Shown here in pieces: positions 1 to 8,581 of a stretch of DNA of 13,923 nt (position 1 is the stretch's first letter; every line of letters begins with the position of its first letter). Under the pieces are notes generated by a model. That model was not told the DNA's origin. It worked only from the letters and a program-made list of their open reading frames with translations, and did no database searches. Made by a program: the position numbers and the translations under genes. Origin of the DNA: an uncultured Clostridia bacterium (GTDB lineage Bacteria > Bacillota > Clostridia > Oscillospirales > CAG-272); assembly GCA_937934385.1 (NCBI GenBank), contig CALGZV010000112.1:1-13923 (forward strand), written 5' to 3'.

Positions 1-1
1 T

Positions 2-505
2 GCCAGAGAAAACGGCATTCCGTATTTCGGAATCTGTCTCGGAATGCAGATCGCCGTGATCGAATATGCGCGCAATGTTGCCGGTATACCTGATGCTGAT
101 TCCGGAGAGTTTGATGAGCTTTGCAAGCATAAGGTGATAGATTTTCTTCCCGGACAGAGTGAAGAAATCGGCAAGGGCGGAACACTGCGTCTCGGAAGTT
201 ATCCCTGCAGAATTTTAAAAGGTACAACCCTTGAAAGGTGTTACGGCAAGACCGAGATAAACGAGCGTCACCGTCACAGATATGAATTTAACAACGAATA
301 TAAAGCAGCTCTTACCGATGCCGGACTTACAGTAGGCGGAACTTCTCCGGACGGAAATCTCGTCGAAACGGTAGAACTTACAGACAGACCGTTCTATGTA
401 GGCGTTCAGTTCCATCCGGAATTTAAGAGCCGTCCTAACAGACCGCATCCGTTGTTTGTCGGCTTTATTGATGCGGCGATAAGGCATATGAATTCTGCCG
501 AATAA
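2..505 (+). CDS. pyrG: CTP synthase, C-terminal part (5' end outside window)
   Basis: CTP synthase aminates UTP to CTP using ATP and glutamine-derived ammonia, the last step of pyrimidine nucleotide synthesis in the cytoplasm. Only the glutamine amidotransferase (class I GATase) half is present. The frame is open from base 2 and gives 167 residues, roughly the last third of a protein that is usually about 535 residues. The nucleophile motif GICLGMQ has its Cys codon at 35-37. The His/Glu pair of the triad is in [12 protein letters not shown], and the conserved [11 protein letters not shown] and RYEFNN stretches are also present. The internal ATG at 44 lies after the catalytic Cys and is not a real start. 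The gene ends in TAA 30 bases before carA with no terminator between, so they are probably co-transcribed. Identity is confident; the N-terminal synthase domain cannot be checked here. Confidence 0.97.
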   Translation, partial: ARENGIPYFGICLGMQIAVIEYARNVAGIPDADSGEFDELCKHKVIDFLPGQSEEIGKGGTLRLGSYPCRILKGTTLERCYGKTEINERHRHRYEFNNEYKAALTDAGLTVGGTSPDGNLVETVELTDRPFYVGVQFHPEFKSRPNRPHPLFVGFIDAAIRHMNSAE

Positions 506-535
506 TATTCGTTTTTTATCAGAAAGGAAAACTGT

Positions 536-1630
536 ATGAACAGTCAGTTTAACAAAAAGTTGATCACAGAAGACGGTACGGAATATTACGGATATTCATT
601 CGGAGCACCTGTCGAGCACGTATGCGAAATGGTATTCAACACGTCCATGGTCGGATATCAGGAGATACTTTCCGATCCGTCATATACATATCAGGCAGTT
701 GTTATGACATACCCTCTTATAGGAAATTACGGTATGGCTGACGACGATTATGAGACTGTTCATCCAACCGTAGGCGGATTTATAGTTCGTGAGTATAACG
801 GTCATCCGTCGAATTTCCGCGGAAAAGAAACTCTCTCATCCGTTATGGAGAGATTCGGCATTCCCGGTATATACGGTCTTGATACAAGAAAGCTGACAAG
901 ATATATAAGGGATCACGGATGTCGGAAAATATTGCTTACTTCGGCGGATACAAGCCTTGGAGAGGGGATGAAGATTCTGAGTAATACCGAAATTCCGCAC
1001 AATGCCGTCTCCAAGGTCAGCTGTACCGAAAGCTATATTTCGGAGGCTGTCGGAGAATCAAAGTATAATGTTACCGTTGTCGATTGCGGAGTGAAGCTCG
1101 GCATGGTACGCATGCTCAACCGGAGAGGGTGCCGCGTTACAGTAGTGCCGTGGAACAGTACTGCTGGTGAGATTGACAGTACAGTACCTGACGGAATTCT
1201 GTTCTCAAACGGGCCCGGAGATCCTACGGATGTTCCTCAGACGGTAGCGCTCGCCAAATCTGTTATCGGAAGATATCCGGTTTTCGGAATCTGTCTTGGT
1301 CATCAGATCATATCGCTTGCTTACGGAGCAGCTACATATAAACTGCCTTTCGGTCATCGTGGCGGTAATCATCCCGTAAAGGAACTTAAAAGCGGAAAGA
1401 TAGAGATAACGTCGCAGAACCACTCATATGCTGTAAGTAATGACAGCATACTGCCGACGAGACTTACCGCCACACATATTAATCTGCTTGATAATACCGT
1501 TGAGGGAGTCGAATGCAGGGCGGACAGAGTGTTTGCGGTTCAGTATCATCCCGAAAGCGCTCCCGGACCGCAGGACAGCTCGTATTTATTTGACCGCTTT
1601 ATAGCTCTTATGGAGGAAAGCAATGCCTAA
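536..1630 (+). CDS. carA: carbamoyl-phosphate synthase, small (glutaminase) subunit
   Basis: This subunit hydrolyses glutamine and channels ammonia to the CarB subunit, which makes carbamoyl phosphate for pyrimidine and arginine synthesis. The 364-residue product is full length for the family. Residues 1-150 form the CPSase small-chain N-terminal domain ([32 protein letters not shown]). Residues 178-360 form the class I GATase domain, with Cys253 in FGICLGHQ and His338/Glu340 in [10 protein letters not shown]. The start at 536 has a purine-rich site (AGAAAGGAAAA, about 521-531) a few bases upstream. The stop codon overlaps the carB start by 8 bases, which suggests translational coupling that keeps the two subunits balanced. 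The neighbouring pyrG points to a pyrimidine role, but whether this enzyme also serves arginine synthesis cannot be told. Bacillota sometimes name it pyrAA. Confidence 0.97.
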   Translation: MNSQFNKKLITEDGTEYYGYSFGAPVEHVCEMVFNTSMVGYQEILSDPSYTYQAVVMTYPLIGNYGMADDDYETVHPTVGGFIVREYNGHPSNFRGKETLSSVMERFGIPGIYGLDTRKLTRYIRDHGCRKILLTSADTSLGEGMKILSNTEIPHNAVSKVSCTESYISEAVGESKYNVTVVDCGVKLGMVRMLNRRGCRVTVVPWNSTAGEIDSTVPDGILFSNGPGDPTDVPQTVALAKSVIGRYPVFGICLGHQIISLAYGAATYKLPFGHRGGNHPVKELKSGKIEITSQNHSYAVSNDSILPTRLTATHINLLDNTVEGVECRADRVFAVQYHPESAPGPQDSSYLFDRFIALMEESNA

Positions 1631-4600
1631 AAGAACTGACATAAAAAAGATTTTGGTTATAGGGTCCGGACCTATCGTTATCGGACAGGCGGCGGAATTT
1701 GATTATGCAGGAACGCAGGCGTGCCTTGCACTTAAAGAAGAGGGGTACGAGGTAATACTCTGCAATTCAAATCCTGCTACGATAATGACCGATGTTACGG
1801 TTGCGGATAAGGTCTATATGGAACCGCTCACGCTTGAGTATATGTCAAGAATTATAAGGCGGGAAAGACCGGACGCTATTGTGCCGGGTATTGGAGGGCA
1901 GACCGGACTGAATCTTGCAATGGAACTTGAAAAAAAGGGTGTGTTGCGCGAGTGCGGAACAGAGCTTCTCGGCACAAGCAACCGCAGTATAGAGCAGGCT
2001 GAGGACCGGGAGCTTTTTAAAGAGCTTTGCGAGAAGCTCGGCGAGCCTGTTCTTCCTTCATATATTGCGGAAAACATGGAGCAGGGAATCGAGGCGGTTG
2101 AAAAGATCGGATATCCTGTAGTTCTTCGTCCTGCATTTACGCTTGGCGGAACCGGCGGCGGTTTTGCAGATAACGAAGAAGAATTCCGTCTGCTGATGAA
2201 GAACGCGCTTTCTCTTTCCCCGGTGCATCAGGTACTCGTTGAAAAAAGTATTAAAGGCTTTAAAGAGATCGAGTATGAGGTCATGCGTGACGCAAACGAT
2301 ACTGCGATTACCATATGCAATATGGAGAATTTTGATCCTGTCGGAATACATACAGGAGATTCGATAGTTGTTTGTCCGTCGCAGACACTTACCAATAAAG
2401 AATATCATATGCTGCGCGACAGCGCGCTGCGTATTATCCGGGCGCTTAAAATAGAGGGCGGATGTAATGTTCAGTTTGCACTGGATCCTAATTCATTTCA
2501 GTATTATCTGATAGAGGTAAATCCGCGCGTTTCACGTTCTTCCGCGCTTGCTTCAAAGGCGAGCGGATATCCTATCGCACGTGTTTCCGCAAAGATATCC
2601 GTTGGAATGCATCTTGATGAGATAATGCTCGCGAATACGCCCGCGTCATTTGAACCTGCGCTCGATTATATCGTGACTAAAATGCCGCGTTTTCCGTTTG
2701 ATAAATTTGCAGATGCAGATAACAGGCTTGGAACGCAGATGAAAGCAACCGGAGAGGTAATGAGCGTCGGAAGAACCTTTGAAGAAAGTCTCCTCAAAGC
2801 CGTGCGGTCGCTTGAAACGGGATTGGATCATGTGTATCTGAAAAAATTCGATGATATGGCATCGGAGGATATAATAAAATATATTGCTGACGGCACTGAC
2901 GACCGTATCTGTGCGCTTGCAGAGCTTTTAAGGCACAGCAGTACACCTGAGTCGCTGTCAGATATAACAAAGATAGACTGCTTTTTCCTGCGCAAGCTGC
3001 AAAATATTGTTGATGAAGAAAACTATCTGAAGCTTCACAAGGCAGACGAAGCAGCACTCAGGACGGCAAAAAAGATGGGATTCTCAGATGCCGAGATAGC
3101 GCGTCTTTGGAACACAGATGAGGATAGTATATATAAGCTTCGTATAAAGCTCGGCATACTTCCGGTGTATAAGATGATCGACAGCTGTGCATCCGAGTTT
3201 GACAGCTACATACCGTATTTTTATTCCACCTATGAGGATGAAAACGAATCGGAAGTGTCTGACCGTAAAAAAATTATAGTTTTGGGCTCCGGACCTATAA
3301 GAATAGGACAGGGCGTTGAATTTGATTATTCAACCGTTCATGCGGTAAAAACTATAAAAAGTGCCGGATATGAGGCTATCATTATAAACAATAACCCGGA
3401 GACAGTCTCTACCGACTATACAACATCTGATAAACTCTATTTTGAACCGCTTACACCTGAAGATGTAATGAATATCGTCATGCTTGAAAAGCCTGACGGA
3501 GTTATAGTATCTCTTGGCGGTCAGACTGCGATAAATCTTGCAAAACCGCTTTACGACCGCGGAGTGAGAATAATCGTAACCGACTGCGCAGCGGTAGAGC
3601 GTGCCGAAAACCGCGACTCGTTTGAGCGTTTGCTTTCCGAACTGTCGATACCGCAGCCTAAGGGTACTGCAGTGTCTACGGTCGATGAAGGACTGCGGGC
3701 TGCTGCGGAGATCGGATACCCTGTTCTTGTACGTCCGAGCTTTGTTCTCGGCGGGCGGGCAATGCAGATAGTCGCCGAAGAGGAAAAGCTCCGTGAATAT
3801 CTTTCGCAGGCGGTAATGAGCGAAGAAAAGCCTGTGCTTGTTGACAAATATATACGCGGACGTGAGGTCGAGGTCGATGCGGTATGTGACGGAAAGGATG
3901 TTTTTGTTCCGGGCATAATGGAGCTTGTCGAGCGTACAGGTGTTCACTCCGGAGATTCAATAAGCGTATATCCTACATTTACAGTTTCGAAAAAGGTCAA
4001 AGGTACGATACTTCAGTATACAAAAAAATTGGGACTCGGAATAGGTATCGTCGGGCTTTATAATATTCAGTTTATCGTTGACGAAAACGATGATGTCTAT
4101 ATTATTGAGGTCAATCCGAGATCGTCCCGAACTGTACCTTTTCTTTCAAAAGCAACAGGTTATCAGATAGCCGACATTGCTACAAGAGTTATTCTCGGAC
4201 AGAGTCTGTATGAGCAGGGAATATATGATATTTATCCTGACGAAAAGAAACGCAGATATGTTAAAGTGCCTGCATTTTCATTTTCAAAGCTTCACGGAAT
4301 GGATGCTTATCTCTCGCCCGAAATGAAATCGACAGGAGAAGCGATAGGATACGACGATAAGCTTCATCGGGCTATGTATAAAGCGCTGATTGCATCGGGA
4401 ATAAAGCTCCGCAACTACGGGACTGTTCTTGTAACGCTTGCCGACGAAGATAAGGAAGAAGCGCTTCCTCTTGTCAGACGTTTCTATAATATGGGATTTA
4501 ATATAGAAGCTACTGTAGGTACTGCTGATTTTCTGAAAGCAAACGGAATACGAACGAAAATACGCAGAAAGCTCAGCGAGGGCAGCAGTGATATTATTGA

Positions 4601-4799
4601 TGCGATAAGATCCGGACACATCAGCTATATTATAAACACACGTTCGGTATTTTCCGGTGTGCATTATGCTGACGGCGCGGCAATACGCCGTGCGGCTTCG
4701 GAAAATAATAAGACGATGTTTACATCTCTCGATACAGTCAGAGTTCTTCTTGATGTTCTTGAGGAGATAACGATCGGAATATCGCTTATAAATTCATAA
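1623..4799 (+). CDS. carB: carbamoyl-phosphate synthase, large subunit
   Basis: The large subunit makes carbamoyl phosphate from bicarbonate, two ATP and ammonia delivered by CarA. The 1058-residue product matches the usual 1050-1075 length. The two homologous halves are obvious. The first has [17 protein letters not shown] at 14-30, the ATP-grasp motif [18 protein letters not shown] at 163-180 and [21 protein letters not shown] at 297-317. The second has [16 protein letters not shown] at 555-570, [19 protein letters not shown] at 698-716 and [21 protein letters not shown] at 828-848. The oligomerisation domain is about 400-545 and the MGS-like allosteric domain about 930-1058 ([22 protein letters not shown] to the C-terminus). 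The start overlaps the end of carA, with GGAGGAAAG (about 1613-1621) inside carA as its ribosome site. A strong terminator follows directly, so carB is the last gene of the operon. Nothing is missing or broken. Confidence 0.98.
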   Translation: MPKRTDIKKILVIGSGPIVIGQAAEFDYAGTQACLALKEEGYEVILCNSNPATIMTDVTVADKVYMEPLTLEYMSRIIRRERPDAIVPGIGGQTGLNLAMELEKKGVLRECGTELLGTSNRSIEQAEDRELFKELCEKLGEPVLPSYIAENMEQGIEAVEKIGYPVVLRPAFTLGGTGGGFADNEEEFRLLMKNALSLSPVHQVLVEKSIKGFKEIEYEVMRDANDTAITICNMENFDPVGIHTGDSIVVCPSQTLTNKEYHMLRDSALRIIRALKIEGGCNVQFALDPNSFQYYLIEVNPRVSRSSALASKASGYPIARVSAKISVGMHLDEIMLANTPASFEPALDYIVTKMPRFPFDKFADADNRLGTQMKATGEVMSVGRTFEESLLKAVRSLETGLDHVYLKKFDDMASEDIIKYIADGTDDRICALAELLRHSSTPESLSDITKIDCFFLRKLQNIVDEENYLKLHKADEAALRTAKKMGFSDAEIARLWNTDEDSIYKLRIKLGILPVYKMIDSCASEFDSYIPYFYSTYEDENESEVSDRKKIIVLGSGPIRIGQGVEFDYSTVHAVKTIKSAGYEAIIINNNPETVSTDYTTSDKLYFEPLTPEDVMNIVMLEKPDGVIVSLGGQTAINLAKPLYDRGVRIIVTDCAAVERAENRDSFERLLSELSIPQPKGTAVSTVDEGLRAAAEIGYPVLVRPSFVLGGRAMQIVAEEEKLREYLSQAVMSEEKPVLVDKYIRGREVEVDAVCDGKDVFVPGIMELVERTGVHSGDSISVYPTFTVSKKVKGTILQYTKKLGLGIGIVGLYNIQFIVDENDDVYIIEVNPRSSRTVPFLSKATGYQIADIATRVILGQSLYEQGIYDIYPDEKKRRYVKVPAFSFSKLHGMDAYLSPEMKSTGEAIGYDDKLHRAMYKALIASGIKLRNYGTVLVTLADEDKEEALPLVRRFYNMGFNIEATVGTADFLKANGIRTKIRRKLSEGSSDIIDAIRSGHISYIINTRSVFSGVHYADGAAIRRAASENNKTMFTSLDTVRVLLDVLEEITIGISLINS

Positions 4800-4865
4800 G
4801 ATTTAAAATAAGAAAACCGAACGGTTTGTCTGGTCATTCAGGCAGGCCGTTCGATTTTTTAAATC
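4800..4865 (+). terminator. rho-independent terminator after carB
   Basis: A 16-bp stem runs from 4818 to 4853 (CGAACGG... paired with ...CCGTTCG, inner pairs continuing with a few G-T wobbles) around a 4-base loop TCAT, followed by six T (4855-4860). An outer complement (GATTTAAAA at 4800-4808 with TTTTAAATC at 4857-4865) gives an A-tract on one side and a T-tract on the other, so it could work in both directions. It closes the pyrG-carA-carB unit. Confidence 0.9.
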
Positions 4866-4887
4866 TGAAAAATATTGTTAATATAAT
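4859..4887 (+). promoter_or_regulatory. possible promoter for the TetR gene
   Basis: A perfect TATAAT lies at 4882-4887 with a poor -35 (TTAAAT, 4859-4864) 17 bases upstream, overlapping the tail of the carB terminator. An alternative -10 is TATGAT/GATAAT at 4910-4918. The region is very AT-rich, so chance matches are likely, and the call rests mainly on the need for a start site between the terminator and the gene. Confidence 0.3.
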
Positions 4888-4969
4888 TTACATGTATTTG
4901 TTTCAATTTTATGATAATATACTTTTTGTAATTAAGCATTTGACAATAATTTTGTTAGGAGAATGTACA

Positions 4970-5530
4970 ATGCCGAGTTTCACAAAAAAAGCTATAAAAA
5001 TATCGTTCTGGAAGCTTCTGAGTGAACAGCCGCTCAACCGGATCAGTGTCAGAGACATCGTCGAGGAGTGCGGAATAAATAGAAATTCGTTTTATTATCA
5101 TTTCCGAGATATTCCGTCACTGATCGAAGAGATAGTTATGGATGAGGCGAATTCTCTTATTACAAGCTATCCTAATATAAATTCGCTGGACGAATGTGTT
5201 GACAGTGCATTCAGATTTACACTTGAAAATAAAAAGGCTATAATGCACATATATAATTCGGTAAACCGTGATATATATGTGCGGTATCTGATGAATATTT
5301 GCGAATATGTTGTGACAACATATTTTGATACTGTTTTCGGACGCGATACGATAAGCGAAAAGAACAGAGAGATTATGATACTGTTCACAAAATGCGAGCT
5401 GTTCGGAATCTTTATCGATTGGATGAATTCCGGTATGCCGGACAATTCAATAGAAAAGCTCAGATATCTGCTTTCCCTGTGCCGCGGCCTGTCTGATGAA
5501 ATGATAAAGCGATGCAAAGAAAACAAGTGA
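4970..5530 (+). CDS. TetR/AcrR-family transcriptional regulator
   Basis: A predicted one-component DNA-binding repressor of 186 residues. The N-terminal helix-turn-helix of the TetR family is at about residues 8-56: NRISVRDIVEECGINRNSFYYHFRDIPSLIEEI, with the typical recognition-helix pattern NRNSFYYHF at 37-45. The C-terminal ligand/dimer part (60-186) is helical and matches no ligand class I can name. ATG 4970 is chosen because TAGGAGA (4956-4962) sits 7 bases upstream and the HTH begins soon after. The frame stays open back to 4826, but that stretch covers the carB terminator and has no family match. The gene has its own terminator. It lies just upstream of the DUF308-MMPL-heptad genes, so it probably represses that unit and perhaps itself; the inducer is unknown. 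A perfect palindrome lies within the gene at 5304-5324. Confidence 0.9.
   Translation: MPSFTKKAIKISFWKLLSEQPLNRISVRDIVEECGINRNSFYYHFRDIPSLIEEIVMDEANSLITSYPNINSLDECVDSAFRFTLENKKAIMHIYNSVNRDIYVRYLMNICEYVVTTYFDTVFGRDTISEKNREIMILFTKCELFGIFIDWMNSGMPDNSIEKLRYLLSLCRGLSDEMIKRCKENK
5304..5324. repeat. perfect 21-base palindrome inside the TetR gene
   Basis: The 10-base arm AATATGTTGT and its exact reverse complement are separated by a single G at 5314. It falls in codons for Tyr-Val-Val-Thr-Thr-Tyr (about residues 113-118). The size and symmetry resemble a TetR-type operator, but it is within coding sequence and no second exact copy was seen in the window. It may be coincidence. Confidence 0.5.
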
Positions 5531-5562
5531 GTAAAATACATAAAATTATAAATAAGTCTATG

Positions 5563-5590
5563 ATCTGTCGGTTTACCGACAGATTTTTTT
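5563..5590 (+). terminator. rho-independent terminator after the TetR gene
   Basis: The stem ATCTGTCGGT / ACCGACAGAT (5563-5572 with 5575-5584; in practice an 8-bp stem with a TTTA loop) is followed by a T-run at 5584-5590. It separates the regulator from the downstream DUF308-MMPL unit, which therefore needs its own promoter. Confidence 0.88.
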
Positions 5591-5619
5591 ATTATTGTGT
5601 AACAACAAGTCTCCAGGAT

Positions 5620-5652
5620 ACCCGTCCGCAATCTCGGATTGTGCAGGCGGGT
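5620..5652. other. GC-rich hairpin of unknown role in the regulator/operon gap
   Basis: In an otherwise AT-rich gap, ACCCGTC pairs with GGCGGGT and CGCAATC pairs with GATTGTG (two G-T wobbles overall), with a TCG loop and a two-base CA bulge. It is not followed by a T-run, so it is not an ordinary terminator. It lies between the TetR terminator and the likely promoter of the next unit. Confidence 0.5.
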
Positions 5653-5738
5653 CGGGTTCTTAATTAGGCAAATGTATGCGTTTTGTCTGAAATTAATACA
5701 CTGCGGTTTTATTGTCTGTTTTATTAGTTTGAATAATT

Positions 5739-5747
5739 TGTTATACT
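5739..5747 (+). promoter_or_regulatory. probable extended -10 promoter for the DUF308-MMPL-heptad unit
   Basis: TGTTATACT is an extended -10 (TGN plus TATACT, -10 at 5742-5747). The -35 region 17 bases upstream (5719-5724) is weak, which is usual for extended -10 promoters. It lies about 50 bases upstream of the DUF308 start, on the far side of the TetR gene's terminator. It is the best candidate in the gap, but it is not proven. Confidence 0.4.
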
Positions 5748-5798
5748 GGAAATGCAATAAAGATTATATTAAATTTTGGTTATGGGGAGGAATTTATT

Positions 5799-6386
5799 AT
5801 GCGTTCGGTTGCTCCGATGAGAACTGCGAAAATAGGGTATATCGTAATGTCTGCGGCGCTCTTCATTCTCGGAATAGTGCTTATTGTATTTCCGGGATTT
5901 TCTGCTTCGATGCTTGGAATAATATGCGGTGTTATGATGATACTGTTCGGTGTGATACGGCTTGTCGGATATTTCTCAAAGGATCTTTACAGGCTTGCGT
6001 TTCAGTATGATCTTTCTTTGGGGATAATTATGATAATTATCGGAATCGTTATGTTGGTGCATCCCGGAAGTCTTGTGAATTTTATTTGTGTAGCGCTCGG
6101 ATTTGCATTTATGTCGGATGGATTATTTAAAATTCAGATAGCGATCGATTCAAAAAGCTTCGGGATCCGTGAGTGGTGGCTGATACTTGTTTTTGCTGTA
6201 GCGGCTTGTGTTTGCGGCGGTATTCTTATTTTCCGTCCGAGTGAAAGCGCCGATATCCTTACTGTGATGATGGGAATAACAATGCTTTCTGAAGGAATTC
6301 TGAATTTCAGTACAGTAATTGCCGCTGTAAAAATAATAAAGCATCAGCAGCCTGATGTTATCGAAGCGGATTATAAAGAAATATAA
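5799..6386 (+). CDS. DUF308 / HdeD-like membrane protein
   Basis: A 195-residue integral membrane protein with about six hydrophobic segments, near 12-32, 36-58, 70-90, 93-113, 124-145 and 150-173. It shows the repeated pattern typical of the DUF308 (HdeD-like) family: short hairpins of the form G-(hydrophobic)-FPG/HPG/RPS at 31-34, 86-90 and 144-149, each followed by a G-IxxLxxG-type helix. HdeD of E. coli is linked to acid resistance; the role in Clostridia is not known. The start at 5799 is set by a strong GGGGAGG (5784-5790) 8 bases upstream. It is the first gene of a + strand unit, with 15 bases to the MMPL gene, so co-expression is likely. The charged tail (HQQPDVIEADYKEI) is probably cytoplasmic. 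Family assignment is fairly sure; function is not. Confidence 0.85.
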   Translation: MRSVAPMRTAKIGYIVMSAALFILGIVLIVFPGFSASMLGIICGVMMILFGVIRLVGYFSKDLYRLAFQYDLSLGIIMIIIGIVMLVHPGSLVNFICVALGFAFMSDGLFKIQIAIDSKSFGIREWWLILVFAVAACVCGGILIFRPSESADILTVMMGITMLSEGILNFSTVIAAVKIIKHQQPDVIEADYKEI

Positions 6387-6401
6387 GGGGGAATATATCA
6401 A

Positions 6402-8543
6402 ATGCGATTTTCAAAAGCGGTAGTAAAACACCGTGTTTTAATTCTTATTGTTGCACTTGTTCTGATGATACCGTCTTTATTCGGACTTATCGGCACAAGA
6501 GTCAATTATGATATGCTTAATTATCTGCCGGACGATATGGATACGGTAAAAGGGCAGAATGAGCTGCTTGATGATTTCGGAAAAGGCGCCTTTTCACTCA
6601 TAATTGCGGAGGATATGCCTGACCGTGATGTAGCAGCGCTCGCAGATAAGCTTAAAACTGTCGAACATGTAGAGACGGTGCTGTGGTATACGTCGCTCGA
6701 GCAAGCTGGCATACCGAAAGAGATATTGCCTGACGATATCTACAATGAATTTAATACGGATCATTCAACGATGATGGCGGTATTTTTCGATAGCTCTACA
6801 TCGGCTGATGTAACAATGGATGCGATACGTGAAATCAGATCTATCGCAGGAAAACAATGCTTTGTATCCGGAATGTCCGCACTTGTTACCGATCTTAAGG
6901 ATCTGTGTGAGGAAGAAGAGCCGATATATGTTGGCATAGCCGTATTGCTTGCCTGCGCGGCAATGCTTCTTTTCCTTGACAGCTGACTTGTTCCGTTTGT
7001 ATTTCTTGCGTCGATCGGTATGATGATACTTCTTAACCTCGGTACAAATTATTTTCTGGGTGAGATATCATACATAACAAAAGCGCTGTCCGCGGTATTG
7101 CAGCTCGCAGTTACGATGGATTACTCAATCTTTTTATGGCACAGCTATAATGAACAGTGTGAATATACGGATGACCGCTGTGAGGCAATGTCTGAGGCGA
7201 TCAGGAAAACGCTTTCTTCTGTTGTCGGAAGTTCGATAACTACAGTTGCAGGATTTGCAGCGCTTTGCTTTATGACGTTTACTTTGGGGCGCGACCTCGG
7301 TATAGTAATGGCAAAAGGAGTAATCCTCGGAGTTATCGGATGCGTAACGGTGCTTCCTGCACTGATACTTGTCTTTGATAAGCCGCTTCAGAAAACAAAG
7401 CACAGATCAATTATTCCTAATATGTCCGGATTCTCGGCAAGGATAGTAAAAGTATTTCCTGCTTTTATCGTGATATTTGCTCTGATTGTTGCACCGGCTT
7501 TATACGGATATAACAAAACAAACGGAGAAGTTTATTACGATATGGGCGAGTGTCTGCCAGAGGATATGGAATATGTTATCGCAAATTCCAAACTTTCGGA
7601 AGATTTTAATATAGCATCTACCCATATGGTTCTTGTAAGCTCTGATGTATCTTCTGTAAATGTAAGACACATGATCGGTGAGATGGAAAAAGTTGACGGA
7701 GTTAAATATGTGCTTGGTCTGGAATCGGTTCTCGGAAGCCGTGTTCCGGAGGAGATCCTTCCCGACAGTATAAAGGAGATTCTTGAAAGTGACAAATGGG
7801 AGCTTCTGCTTATAAATTCAGAATATAAGGTAGCAAGTGATGAGGTAGGCAGTCAGATAGACAGTCTGAATTCGATTTTGAAAAAATACGATGACGGCGG
7901 AATGCTTATTGGAGAAGCTCCGTGCATGAAAGATATGATAGAAACTACAGACCGTGATTTCAAGGTCGTTAATGCAGTTTCGGTAATTGCGATATTTATT
8001 ATCATTGCGATCGTAGAACGGAGCATTTCATTGCCGTTTATCCTTATTGCGGTAATAGAGCTTGCGATATTTATAAACCTTGGACTTCCGCACTATCTCG
8101 GTCAGTCGTTGCCTTTTATAGCGCCTATATGCATAAGTACTATTCAGCTCGGTGCAACGGTGGATTATGCAATACTTATGACAACACGGTATAAGGCTGA
8201 GCGTATTTCCGGACATGATAAGCGCAGCAGTGTTGTGACTGCACTTTCTTCATCTATTCCTTCGATAGTGGTCAGCGGTATGGGACTTTTTGCAGCGACT
8301 TTCGGAGTAGCTGTTTATTCGGATATAGATATTATCAGCTCGATGTGTATGCTTATGGCGCGCGGAGCTGTCGTAAGTATGCTGTGTGTTATCTTTATCC
8401 TGCCGTCTCTTCTTATGCTTTGCGATAAATTTATAGGTGCTACAACGTTTGGAATGAAAGGACGTTCGAGCGACGGTAATAATGGCAGAAATAAAGGCGT
8501 ACGATCGGATAAAACGGATGAAAAAATTCTTCAGAATGTTTAA
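6402..8543 (+). pseudogene. RND/MMPL-family permease interrupted by an in-frame TGA
   Basis: Reading across one TGA (6984-6986) gives a 713-residue RND-superfamily permease of the MMPL type found in Gram-positives, which moves lipids, drugs or other substrates out of the membrane using the proton gradient. The two halves are clearly duplicated: YDMLNYLPDDMD and PKEILPDDI in the first, YDMGECLPEDME and PEEILPDSI in the second. The fourth helix of each half carries the family's acidic residue, in TMDYSIFL (Asp240) and TVDYAILM (Asp588). TGA replaces codon 195 in LDS-stop-LVPFVFL, at the end of the second helix. The matching place in the second half (RSISLPF) is hydrophobic, and I recall relatives having Trp here, so TGG to TGA is likely. 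The frame then stays open for 518 more codons. GGGGGAA lies before ATG 6402; no ribosome site precedes the next ATG at 7020, so re-initiation looks unlikely. If not read through, the 194-residue product has only two helices and would be dead. Confidence 0.85.
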
Positions 8544-8581
8544 CGGATATCAAAATGAATTTTATGCGGAGGTAACCGACG

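Noticed and set aside
3330..3947. - strand ORF of 205 codons inside carB
   Set aside because: It is a shadow of carB; its translation has no recognisable domain and no ribosome site supports it.
4936..4953. ACAA-TAATT-TTGT inverted repeat before the TetR gene as an operator
   Set aside because: The arms are only 4 bases in AT-rich DNA; no matching site with the same spacing is found before the transport unit.
4826..4969. Longer TetR protein starting at 4826
   Set aside because: The extension covers the carB terminator and AT-rich non-coding DNA; ATG 4970 has a good ribosome site and fits the family length.
5167..5757. - strand ORF of 196 codons over the TetR gene
   Set aside because: It is antisense to a well-supported TetR gene, crosses its terminator and the GC-rich hairpin, and has no family pattern.
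6984..6986. Selenocysteine at the TGA
   Set aside because: The position is a membrane-boundary residue of a transporter with no redox role, and no clear bSECIS-like hairpin was recognised after the codon.
6402..8543. Genome-wide recoding of UGA as Trp
   Set aside because: The window uses TGG for Trp throughout, the TetR gene and the leader ORF end in TGA, only one internal TGA occurs, and the tRNA-Trp has anticodon CCA.
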